Assembly (NCBI GenBank): GCA_002205965.3
Contig: NADL03000679.1
Coordinates: forward strand, 868,001-932,000
Source: Kappaphycus alvarezii
Taxonomy: Eukaryota > Rhodophyta > Florideophyceae > Gigartinales > Solieriaceae
Length of the DNA: 64,000 bases
Direction: 5' to 3'
Positions within the stretch are counted from its first letter, which is position 1. Each line of letters starts with the position of its first letter. The notes under the pieces are model-generated. The model had not been told where the DNA came from and ran no database searches. It worked only from the letters and a program-made list of their open reading frames with translations. The position numbers were made by a program, and so were the translations under genes. Shown here piece by piece: positions 1 through 9,762 of the stretch.

Positions 1-1124
1 CACCTCTGCCACTCATATCCGAGGCCTTAGACCACGTGAGTGGGGCTACTGTATTTTCCAAAGTGGATCTTCTTGGTGCATACCACCAAATGCGTATTCG
101 TGACGAGGACATCCCGAAGACCGCGATTCGAACACGATTCGGGTCTTATGAATGGACTGTACTGTGTTTCGGACTTACTAACGCGCCAGCCAGCTTCACA
201 CGTTTGCTGACGACGCTTCTACGAGACCTAAATGGCGAATGTTTGGTCATATTCCTTGATGATATACTTGTGTATAGTCGCAATATGGAGGAACATAAGA
301 AACATTTGCGCTCGTTGTTTGATATCTTGCGCAGAGAACAACTGTTTGCAAAGCCAGCAAAATGCGAGTTTGGGAGCTCCAGTATCGAGTTCCTAGGGCA
401 CGTAGTCAGTGCAAACGGGATTGAGATGCAAGCTAATCTGAAGGATGCAATCCTAGACTGGCCAAGGCCAACGACGATTCGTCACGTCCAGCAGTTCATT
501 GGGCTCGCGAATTATTACCGCAAGTTCATCAGAGGGTACGCTAATATCCTTCGGCCCGTGTCAGACATTTTAAGGTCGAAAACATTCGAGTGGGGTGAAG
601 AGCAGGAGAACTCATTTGATGCGTTGAAGAAAGCTCTCACTACGGCGCCAGTGCTGGCACACCCCTCTTCTGAAAAAGAATTTATTGTTTCTACGGATGC
701 ATCTCAATTTGCCGTCGGAGCAACTCTGGAACAAGACGGTAGACCAGTGGCTTACCTTTCTCATCGGCTAACAGACGCTGAAAGTCGATGGTGCGTAGGT
801 GACCAGGAACTACTTGCTTTTATGATTGCCTTACGAGACTGGGAGGTTTACCTGAAGGGGAGAAAATTCACGTTCAGGACTGACCACGAACCCATCCGCT
901 ATTTGCAGTCAAAGGCCAAGTTGTCAGGTCGCCAAGCCCGCTGGCTCGACACGCTACAGTCGTTTACATATGATACGTTACATGTCCCGGGGAAAGTGAA
1001 TACTGTGCCAGATGCCCTGAGCCGACGCCCGGATCATGACATTCGTTTGCATTCCATTGCGCTAGGTGGAGCCTTGGATGAAATTAGGAACGCCTACCCC
1101 ACGATGCTTTGGCAAAAGAGCTGA
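1..1124 (+). pseudogene. pol: Ty3/gypsy Pol: reverse transcriptase and RNase H (5' end outside window)
   Basis: This is the reverse transcriptase and RNase H part of a Ty3/gypsy polyprotein, which copies element RNA into DNA. The frame is already open at base 3, with the RT motif VFSKVDLLGAYHQ directly after it, so the gene begins upstream of the window. The catalytic box is VIFLDDILVYS, the FLDD form of YxDD. The thumb and connection follow (FLGHVVS, IGLANYYRKFI). RNase H shows FIVSTDAS, then the E of DQELLAF and the D of FRTDHEP, and ends at VPGKVNTVPDALSRRP. The frame stops at 1124, where integrase continues in another frame. A one-base indel near 1095-1105 restores the expected AYP..DALAKELI join. 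The family is certain. Whether the shift is a mutation or a sequencing error is not. Confidence 0.95.
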
Positions 1125-2386
1125 TTGAGTTCTTTAAAGACGAAACGCCGCCAAGCACACCACAGGGCAAACAACAAGCACAGAACTTTAAGTTTGAGAA
1201 TGGAACTTTGCTATGGATAGCAAACGATCAGTCCAGAGTCTATATTCCGAACTATGGTGCCCTCCGGACAAATACTATCAAGGCATTCCACGAACCTTCG
1301 CATTTTCATGCAGATAAGACGTATTCTGCAATGACGAGGCAAGTATATTGGCGTGGGATGTATGATGCCGTGCGTAGCTACTGTTCGCGATGCCATGACT
1401 GTCAGGTGAATAAGGTTAAGAACAGTCTCCCTGGAGGTAGCTTGCAGCCTCACGACATCCCCGAGAGCTGCTGGCACACTGTGTCTATGGATTTCTTGAC
1501 GGAACTACCTATGGATGAAGATGCATTTGATTCTGTGTTTGTTGTCGTAGATAAACTCTCAAAAAGAGCAATCTTCATCCCCACCACGAAAGCAATTGAT
1601 GCTCCCGGTGCAGCTCAGCTTTTGCAGCAGTATTTGTTTGCAAAGCACGGAGTACCACGTAAATTCATCTGCGATCGGGATCCGAAATTCAGATCTAAGT
1701 TCTGGGAAGGTTTGACACGTATTTTTGAAGTCGACCTAAACATGTCTACTGCTGACCACCCAGAGACAGATGGCCAGTCAGAAGTTACGATTAAGACATT
1801 ATCTGGAATGCTACGAGCTAGCATTCAGCGATCACCGAATCAGTGGAGTCGTATGCTCCCAGTTTTAGAATTCGAGTATAACTGTTCTCGAAGCGAGAGC
1901 ACAGGCCTCTCCCCCTTTGAAGTAGACATCGGCCGAGTACCGTTGAGTGTGAAGACCAGAAGCTATTCTATTGAAGAAGTCCCGAGCCAGTCAGCGAGAG
2001 AATTGGCTGACCGCCTGGAAGCTTACCGCATTCTCGCACGCGACAATATAGCAGCAGCACGTGCCAAGCAACAGCACTACGCGAATCTTCGTAGGGATCC
2101 AAACGTGTCTTTTGAGAAGAATGAATTGGTTTTGTTACGTTCTGACGGCCTGGACAGCTTTAATAGATCGTCCTTACCAACTAAGTGGCGTCCGAAGTAT
2201 TTGGGGCCATTGCGAGTGCTAGAAGTAATGAGTCCTGTTACTTATCGTCTGGAATTGCCTCCCACGATGTCGCGAGCACATAATGTATTTCATGTTTCAA
2301 AGCTCAAGCGTTATCATCGCCCGAGGGTGCCTCTGGCCCCCTTCCAGTCGTCATTGATGCCGACGGGGCTGTCGAACACGAAGTAG
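1109..2386 (+). pseudogene. pol: Ty3/gypsy Pol: integrase
   Basis: This is the integrase of the same element, which inserts its cDNA into the genome. The H2C2 zinc-binding module is visible in order: HEPSHFHADKTY, then CSRCHDCQ. The catalytic core follows with D in VSMDFLTELP, D in FICDRDPKF and E in DGQSEVTIKTL, a complete DDE set. The GPY/F-type C-terminal region runs to RAHNVFHVSKLKRYHRP. The frame overlaps the RT frame by 16 bases and differs from it, and the beginning of this open frame is coding sequence from the RNase H-integrase linker, not a true start. It ends at 2386 where a C-run (2337-2341) probably lost or gained one base, and the chromodomain continues in the next frame. Confidence 0.95.
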
Positions 2387-2565
2387 AGCGTATTTTAGAC
2401 AAGACCCGAGAGAATCGCAGGATTTATTATCTTGTCCAGTTCACTGGAGAGTCTGAGTCTGAGGCTGAATGGATCGCGAAGTCTGATCTAGGGCATTGCA
2501 AGGAACTCGTTAAGGAATATGAGAAAGCGCTGAGGACATCGCTTTCAAAGAGCGGGCGAGTGTAA
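2338..2565 (+). pseudogene. Chromodomain at the C-terminus of Ty3/gypsy Pol
   Basis: Reading from the C-run at 2337-2341 gives a 75-residue frame ending in TAA at 2563-2565. It contains EHEVERILDKTRENRR, YYLVQFTGES, AEWIAKSDLGHCKELVKEYE, a chromodomain: the first strand EVERILD, the aromatic YLV.F strand, the W strand and the C-terminal helix. In chromoviruses this domain is fused to integrase and guides insertion to particular chromatin. Here it lies one frame away from integrase, so the element cannot make the fusion without a shift. Two of the three cage aromatics seem present (the YY pair and W). I infer membership in the chromovirus group. Confidence 0.9.
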
Positions 2566-3586
2566 CCGACTTAGGGTTCTTACTGTAATGTACACCCTTC
2601 GACCAAGCTAGCTTACAGGACAGGCTGCACGAGAACTTTTATGACTTTGGGCAATCGCCGTCGTCACCCCGACGGTGCGGGGCACGCCGACGGGACCAAC
2701 TCCCGAGTACCCAAATCGCTACTTAAACTGATGAGGCTAACTGTAGAGCATGGGATAGAAGGGAGGAAACACGGGCGGAACGACGAACGCTAGTGTAACG
2801 AAACGAACAACAGGGTTTGGTAAACGACCACGCTTCCCCTGTTACAAGTCCCGTACGCAGCCCCCACACAAGGTGAATTAACTGTGTTCCAACCCCAGAA
2901 TTTGGATCGGTCATGCTGTAGCAAAACGCACTTGCGGTAATTAATAAGGAAGACATGTGTGCTTCTGCCCATGAACCAATGAAAAGAAATTAATAAGGCA
3001 AGCTACTTTCAGAGAGGCTACTTCGTAACGTAGTTGAACTGTGTGTAACAATCTTTCTAGCCTGTGACTAGATAGGTGTAATTCTTCATTTTTGTGAGGT
3101 CAAAACGTTTACCTTCCTAATCTACTGTTAGAGAATTTGGACGGGTTGACTGCAGGTGTACTGTACATTGTGCCATACGGCAAGAGTGCAATTGTTCGAT
3201 ATCTCGAGCACCGTTCTATTGCTGCTGGTTACCTCTTACCTGAAGCAATTGGTAGCAACTTCTGTAGGCTGCAGTGATGAGCGCCTGAGGTACTGCACTG
3301 CACTTCTCCGGGTCCATTCGGGGGCTCGCACTGACCAACATCAATGTTACTTGTGTGGAGCGACTAACTGGCAAAAAATCACGCCCTGCCGGTTACAGCA
3401 TGATTTACAGAAGTGCGGCATTTATGCGGCCCACGTCCCGCAGCAGAAACTGCAGGACGCAGGGTAGTAATAAATCTTGCCTGCCTCAAGACATGCACGC
3501 AGGGCATCCTCTCAAAGGATAATATGGTCCCTCCCTACCATACGTACGGAGTTCCCCTTTTTCGTCAAGGCCATTTGCTCCTATCA
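2566..3586. other. Downstream of gypsy pol, probable 3' UTR/LTR, no gene seen
   Basis: This stretch follows the chromodomain stop and should contain the polypurine tract and the 3' LTR. The 5' LTR lies outside the window, so the boundaries cannot be set by comparison. Short open frames here have no recognisable motif. Confidence 0.4.
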
Positions 3587-3976
3587 TCAAGACTTCGCTG
3601 CGTGCCCCATGCTGTTCAAAACGCAGAACTGAATGACGGCGCCCATTTCCGTTGAATGCAATTTCATGGGACTCCTAACTTTGCATCGCTCGTAGTAAAC
3701 CAACCAGAGTCCCAGTTCGGAAGCAACGCTCCGAACTCCGATTCCATCCCAACCACTGTGAGGCTTCATTAACATGTCGCCGTCCTCAGCGCCTGCCCCA
3801 TGCGACATATCGTCGGGTGCGGGCGCGGCCACTTTCACCTGTCTAGCTCGTTTCTCCAGCAGATCGACATGCCGCGACAGCTGCGTTCTCACTGCCCCGA
3901 CCTCTTCAATAGCCATTTCGACAGTACCGCCATCTCTTGCCCCCGGAGCACGTTGGACGAACCAGGAATGGCGCAC
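3587..3976 (-). CDS. Unrecognised ORF with a possible coiled coil
   Basis: A 129-codon frame on the minus strand that I do not recognise. Residues about 15-50 (GTVEMAIEEVGAVRTQLSRH and on) form a charged heptad-like helix, followed by a P/A/D-rich linker. That layout resembles the leader of some LTR-element Gag proteins, but there is no zinc knuckle or capsid motif, and an overlapping frame on the plus strand is also open. It may be chance. Confidence 0.2.
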   Translation of the reverse strand: MRHSWFVQRAPGARDGGTVEMAIEEVGAVRTQLSRHVDLLEKRARQVKVAAPAPDDMSHGAGAEDGDMLMKPHSGWDGIGVRSVASELGLWLVYYERCKVRSPMKLHSTEMGAVIQFCVLNSMGHAAKS

Positions 3977-4894
3977 AAGGATGGCGACGCTTTTCGAACG
4001 GCGCTGTAAAGTGGCGCGGCACGGTTTTCGTAGACGTTACTCGTTCGCGGTGCAGCTTGTCGCCGTCGCGTCTTTCTACAAGGTCCTTATTGGCAGACGG
4101 AGCCTGCTCTTACAGGCCGTGGGAGCCCTGTTTAGCAGGGTGCATTCAGTGGAATTTTTCTGGCTCTTCTCTCCTCTACCTTACTTGTCCTTCCCATTCC
4201 TTCCAGTGCCCAAGACTAACAGGCCTGAGATGAACCATCCGCGCCTATGGAAACCCCCCCGCACGTCACCAATTGGTTATAAGCAGCCCTTATCTTCTAC
4301 GAAAGCCGCTCCTATCATATTCTAATCCGAAGGCGTCCGCGGGCAGGCGTCAACTAGGCGGGCGGGTGAGATTACCACAAGCACAGGGATAGCCATAGAT
4401 TTCTCTGCAGAGGGTCTACACTTCACCTTGCTATTGATGTAGTGGAAGCATACGCAATAGTGGTGGACGACGGTTCTTTTTCTTTAGACCAACACATGTT
4501 TACCCCATTAACAATTGTCATCAGGAAATTGAGTAAACCCCACTGTTCCATTTCCGTTGAGGTTTAGTTTGGTAGATGCGGGAAAGAAATGAGGGCGGGA
4601 GCGAACACAGAACTGTACTATACATACAGTACAGGTACTTTGGCATGTACTCGAAGCCAGGCTTCTGTTCTAATATCCCGACTGCCAAAATTTTGTGATC
4701 GATATTTGTCGTAGTGCTTGCTAAGCGCCCATAGTTGGTCAATACTTATTGGATCTGAGATCTGATTGGATAAATCTAAAGTCCAAGACTCCGTCTTTCA
4801 CTCCACCAAGTTTGAGGACTTCGTCTCAAAAAGTGCAGCAGCTGGAAATCGCTCTTTTTGGAGGACCGGGAAGGGTAAAGCAATAAAGGCCCTC
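3977..4894. other. No gene recognised
   Basis: I see only short open frames without motifs. The stretch includes inverted runs of TACTGTA/TACAGTA around 4613-4640 and ends at a GATCGATATATCGATC palindrome. Confidence 0.4.
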
Positions 4895-4910
4895 GATCGA
4901 TATATCGATC
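4895..4910. repeat. Palindrome GATCGATATATCGATC, left copy
   Basis: A perfect 16 bp palindrome. The same 16 bases recur at 9298-9313, on the other side of the minus-strand transposase-nuclease pseudogene. I infer that the pair may mark, or lie inside, the ends of that element. The sequence around the two copies is only weakly alike in inverted orientation. Confidence 0.5.
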
Positions 4911-5013
4911 ACTGGAATCGTTCAGTTTATCTAGCTTTAGCTAACCCCATCTCCCCTTTCTTAACCGTTTTGACCGTCTCCCAGGCCCGAAGAGGAAGGA
5001 GTCACTCGCTTTC

Positions 5014-8000
5014 TTACTTGTGCGAGCCTTTTTGTCGGGGTTGTGGTGCTTGGAGCGGCACAACCAGGGTTTTTACCACACCATCCGCTGAACCAGCTGT
5101 GGTAGACTTCCCGCTTTGTCCGACTGTAGTCCGTGTACGACTACCCAATGCACTCAAAGCCTCAGTTCGTACACCATCAACTCCACAGTAGTTGTCACCC
5201 GCTTCATTTACTTCTCCTTGATCTAGGCCGCCAACAGTTGAAAAGGCCCCGACTTTCCAGACCGCCAGTTCCTTCTGTACCGAAAGAACTCCGTCCTGTT
5301 CTTGTGTTCTAACTCCACCAGCTTCTGTAATACCACTGCCAATTACAACGCTTTCGACTCCTCCATTGGCAACTGTTGCTGTTCTGCAAGTAAAGACTGT
5401 TGTTCCAAGCACTGGAGGTACAAATCCATCTGGATCACTTTTATTAGGTACCCCCTGACCTACTACATGAGATGCCCGGCTACGACTACTAGTACCAGTT
5501 CTGGAAGTTGTAGCTTTATTAGGAGTTGTGCGATGAGCCAGTTCCTTATGCTCATGCCAAATGCTCCAACAAGCTTTGCGTAGACCGGCATGGATTCTCA
5601 TGGAAGGGTTGGGTTAACACCCACAAACAGTGCATGAAAGTGATTATCTGTAACCTGGCTTTCCAGTCTTATTCTATCAACACAAGGCGCTGTTAAGCGA
5701 ATTACCTTGCAATGTTTCGTGACCTTGCACAGCCAAACGGAGCATCACACCATCGTGAGAGTTGAAAAACGGACATAAGCTTGTTCTTTCGGCCTTGTGC
5801 TGAACGGATAATCCTTACCACTTCCTCCTGCGACATGTTACCTGAGCCTTCAATATCCTCTTCATTGTGCGCTGTTTCTCTTTCTGATCGCCCAGTGAAA
5901 GCCGGATCCAATGTTCCTGCACGGTTAAGCAGTTCTTGGAACACATCCAGCATAAATTCAGACGTGGGTTGTATCTTGTTCAATCCATTGTGATAGCTGT
6001 CCAGCGATTTGAAGTTATCAGTGGTTTCCACAAGATCCCGTCGCTCGTACATCCGCCAGATGATATAAGCATTCACAGTTACTGCCTTGATCACTTATGA
6101 GATAGTATTCTGCTCCGAATGAAAGTGAGAAGAAGTTGTTCTTATAAGCTTCTTATAATTGCCCTTAGCTGGGTTGTACCGTCCACATCAGCCTTAGTCT
6201 TTGAATAGAAGCTCTGTGTTGCGTGCTTGAACAGCTTAAGAGGGGGAAAGTTATCATTCGTTTTGAAATAGGCGACAGAAATTTTCCAAAAGTGTGGTCT
6301 GGAAGCAATTGTTTCCTTGAACTCCTCCTTTGCCAATATAGGGATTGCATTATCATTCCATGGGCCCATAACACAATGGGTGCAACTTTTCCGGTGAGCT
6401 TCGTACGACATAAATCCCTTTTGTCCCGGTGTCATCTTGCTAAAAATGCAAATAAAACCCGTTTAAGCCATACAAAAATAGAAGGCAAGACTAAGTCGTA
6501 ATACAGTCAGGCAGTGAAATACTTGGCTTCTGTGCTCGATTTGAACATACCACTTAAATGTTTCATAGCCTACATCACAAAGGATCAAATCGGGAGACAA
6601 AAGAGCAGCAGAGGAAGCGACGAAAGATGAGGCAACTCTTGTCTTAATTTCAACACTTGCCATTATCAGCTCCTCTCCTCCCTCTCCCATCATGATTAGA
6701 CCATCGAGTCCCATAGCCCAATCAGATAAGTGATGTTTCTTCAGAAGTGCTATTTCGTCCGGAGAGCAAACTAGATAACCCTGATCTTTAACAGATACCA
6801 TTCCAATCTCAAGCACCTCCTCAATAAAAGTCCTAGCTCGAAGGTCTTTTAGTATGGCTTTCTTTTTATTTTACACCCTCATCATTGCTTCTGTGGATAC
6901 CTTCGAATTGAACCAGCCGTTGAGTAACAACTCAAACCACATTTCAGAAGATTTTTCACTTTCATGAGTTGCCATGTCCATCCCTAGCGCACTCTTCACT
7001 TCGTTCGATGCCGATAGGATCTGCCCGGCGTTCGTTCCAGCTATCTAATAACCGGCAAAGAACAAAAAAATCGGCACAAAGTTGTCCAATGGTGAGAGGG
7101 AAACATTTTCTACGAATAAAGTCCTGCGCAAACTCCTTTAAATTGCGGCGAATAACCCCTCACCTCTCTCAGAATGTAAAACTGTGTGGGCCAGCTCTTC
7201 ATCTGGGCTAATCACAGCAACCCAACTGTTGAGGATACTGTGCATGTTATTATGGATGGTGTACATGAAGCGGAGAACTTTCGAAAAGTGCTGAGTGCCA
7301 CGCTCTCTAACAGCTACTGCTGTGATTTTCTTCTGTCCCAAATGCCGGCCTCATTTAGCGGTCTCTGAAGCCATAAATCACTTGGATCCAAGAGTGGGTG
7401 TATTATAAATTACGAACTTTTATCGACGGTCATACTCTGGTTACAATACTGCAGCCTTTCCAGATCTGCACGGCACTCTTGAGGAAGCCACAACGCCACT
7501 TACAGAAGGTCTTGACGCAGAACATCCATTAATTCTTTGAGCACTGTCCAGACTTACATTTCCCACCGATTAATTGTTCACGCCATGGTCGGTCTGTTCA
7601 TTTCTATCACGATTTGCCCCCCGAGCACCACCAGGAACCTACTATCACTACCCAACTGAACACCAGAAGCCACCTGACCACCACCAGGAACCTGAGAACC
7701 ACTTTTTCTTGAGTCTCAACCTCCTGCTCAGTTTCTGGAGCCGCCTCTTGATCCTCCCTGCTTGGGTCAAGATATGATGCACCAACAAACGGGTGTACTC
7801 TAATGGAGTGGTCTGGCATGAAAAATACATTGCAACCTCCAAACTTTGACAATAAATGTAGGAAATCTTCCTTGCCGTATCCAACATCCGCCGTCACAAT
7901 ACAGCTGTTCAACGCTTCCTCCCCTCGGGTCTCGAATATGACGTATAGCAGCTTCCGAACTGATTTAATCTGCTTCTCGCCCCTTCTGTGAAAGCGAAGC

Positions 8001-8420
8001 CCGAACATAATACGGAAAACTACATCTGCAATCGCGTCTGCCGAGTGTCCTTCCTTGTCTGCCTTTCGTTTTTTAAGCGATTAAACCTGATTGTCACTCT
8101 CTCGTATCTCAAAGAGGTCATCGTCCAGAGTTTCCAGCAACTATAGCGATGTTAAAAAGGTAATCATAGTGTCCTTATAGTCCAAGTTCTCAAACTCGGT
8201 CATCTGCCTTGTTTGATCGCTGTCCCATTCATGCTTCTCCACCGCTATAGACTCTCCCAATAGGGGAGCACGATTTAAAATTCTCTGGAATGAACATTAT
8301 CTTCTCCAAAGGCGGCGAAATGTGCTCCAACTGGCGCATGACATCAATTGTTCTCTAAGAACTGGAACATTTTGTGCGCGAAAGTGGAAGAACCACAACA
8401 TAGGGGTACATGCCAACCGC
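5014..8420 (-). pseudogene. Decayed DDE transposase fused to a YqaJ-like PD-(D/E)XK nuclease
   Basis: Fragments of one long protein read in order down the minus strand. First comes a transposase C-terminal half (8330-7600: VEKHEWDSDQTRQ, FGLRFHRRGEKQ, then VTADVGYGKEDF with a catalytic-type Asp near 7888, and IRVHPFVGASYLDP). Next is GQKKITAVAVRERGTQHFSK (about 7340), then MWFELLLNGWFNSKVSTEA (about 6930). A nuclease core follows, with CSPDEIALL (Asp near 6758) and ASVEIKTRV (E-x-K near 6650). Conserved tail segments are LKLFKHATQSFYSKTKADVD, AYIIWRMYERRDL and RKACWSIWHEHKEL. Stops and frame changes separate the parts. The segment order matches large piggyBac-like/YqaJ proteins I know from oomycete genomes. 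The last ~130 codons (below about 5440) are low complexity and may not belong. The family call comes from memory of motifs, not from a search. Confidence 0.7.
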
Positions 8421-8628
8421 TGTCACCTTGGCCTGCGATAATTGCTAAGCCTGATAAACTCGTTTAACCGCAAATCCAATCGATTCAAGAGGCCACAAGT
8501 AAAAGAAAAACCATCCCTGCCCTGGTTTGAGATACTCTCCGTCTCTTTCCGAAAGTGTAAATATTCTTTAGGGCGTTCTTGCGGAGAAAACATGCACGAT
8601 AATCTATCATTTACTCGTTGACATACAA

Positions 8629-9153
8629 TTACATGACGAGGCTATTGCAGTCCGTTGAGGCTACCACCCATCCTTGACTGGGCTCATTAACTGGCCTTCG
8701 CCTAATCTTTGTCCTTCCAGATCCTCTTCTTGTACCTCCTTTACTTTCCGTTCTTCCAGATAACACCATTCCTCCTCTCCTTCTTTCCCGCGAAGACCCA
8801 TCCGAACTTGCTCCCATTCACCCCTTTTTGGCCCCCCCTTGTTCTACCACTCACATTGTTGCGACGAGATATTGAAGGAGGCGGTCTTTCCGATATTAGA
8901 GCACCGTAGATGGCACTGGTGCGGTCTTGAGCAGTTTCCTGGGCCATTCGAAGCGTCTCAGTAGGCGTTTTCGGTTCGTTTTGGACTTTTTCACTTTGTC
9001 CGGAGGATTTGCGGCTACTGGAGATGTGGGTGGTGCTGAGGGGCAGGGAGAAGGGGTAATAATGGCAAAATCGTACGAAAGAAGGAGGTTTAGCGTTTGG
9101 TGGCGTTTAGAGCCCATGGTGGAAGGAGCTCGTAAATGGCATGCGACAGCCAA
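8629..9153 (-). pseudogene. Possible N-terminal remnant of the transposase-nuclease gene
   Basis: Three short minus-strand frames overlap here. They contain a basic stretch (KVKKSKTNRKRLLRRFEWPR) and SAIYGALISERPPPSISRRN. They lie upstream of the decayed transposase and inside the GATCGATATATCGATC palindromes, so they may be its N-terminus. The composition is GC-rich and proline/arginine-rich. I see no diagnostic motif, so the link rests on position only. Confidence 0.25.
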
Positions 9154-9296
9154 GGCTCAACTCCTCCGATTTGGTTACTTGAACTTCGCGATTGTACTTT
9201 ACGGCCCCCTCATTACAGTGACAAAATCTAGAAGACAAACCCCATTTCTGTGAAGACGGCTATTATCCGTTAACGGAGCTTAGTAAAAACCTCTGG

Positions 9297-9370
9297 TGAT
9301 CGATATATCGATCAATGACTGCATTTGGTCAAACCGGCAGGGGTTGAAAATGATCGATTTATCGATCATT
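9297..9370. repeat. Two nested-type palindromes, right copies
   Basis: TGATCGATATATCGATCA at 9297-9314 is a perfect 18 bp palindrome sharing its central 16 bases with the copy at 4895. A second one, at 9349-9370, has 10 bp arms AATGATCGAT/ATCGATCATT around TT. The pair lies just upstream of the copia LTR that starts near 9390. Confidence 0.6.
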
Positions 9371-9389
9371 GGCGGCATTAGGGATATAC

Positions 9390-9742
9390 TGTACTAAGTG
9401 ACCTATTGTCTATTCGTCTCAGGTGTAGTAAGCTAGTTATCAAAATACTGTATGTGGATGACATAGGCACCCAAACTATACACACTGAAATCATCAATTT
9501 CGCAATACCCTCGCGCGCTCCCCTTTTAGTTAGCGACTGATTTGTTGAACCTCCACTCCCGGGGCAAGGCCTGCTTCCTACTATAGCCTCCCTAGTTACC
9601 ATATCTTGGCTAGGTTTTAAAAAGGTAGACTTCAATATGTCTCACGTGCCGCAGTTTTCGTACATACCTCGACCAGCTACCGTTAGGCGATATATTTTTG
9701 TCTTTGCATTTCTACTCAAATTATATTGACTACCCCGGTTCA
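9390..9742 (+). repeat. 5' LTR of copia 1
   Basis: This aligns with 13903-14243. Shared blocks include CGCGCTCCCCTTTTA, CTTGGCTAGGT, TGTCTCACGTGCCGCAGTTT, TTAGGCGATATATTTTTGTC and CTCAAATTA..TTGACTACC. It starts TGTACT and ends GGTTCA, so it has TG..CA termini. The copies are clearly diverged, which points to an old insertion. Confidence 0.8.
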
Positions 9743-9762
9743 TCCGAGTAGGGGCTTGAACC
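9743..9762 (+). other. Candidate primer binding site complementary to a tRNA T-arm
   Basis: The 20 bases directly after the 5' LTR are, on the opposite strand, GGTTCAAGCCCCTACTCGGA. This has the GTTCAA core of a tRNA T-loop followed by stem and acceptor-like sequence. A TGG complementary to CCA is not preserved at the junction, so the assignment is tentative. Confidence 0.35.

Noticed and set aside
122..140. GATTCGAAC-type sequence as a tRNA T-arm
   Set aside because: It lies inside the RT coding frame and no cloverleaf can be drawn around it.
5302..5583. Plus-strand 93-codon Ser/Cys-rich frame
   Set aside because: It is antisense to the tail of the transposase-nuclease pseudogene and has low-complexity composition.
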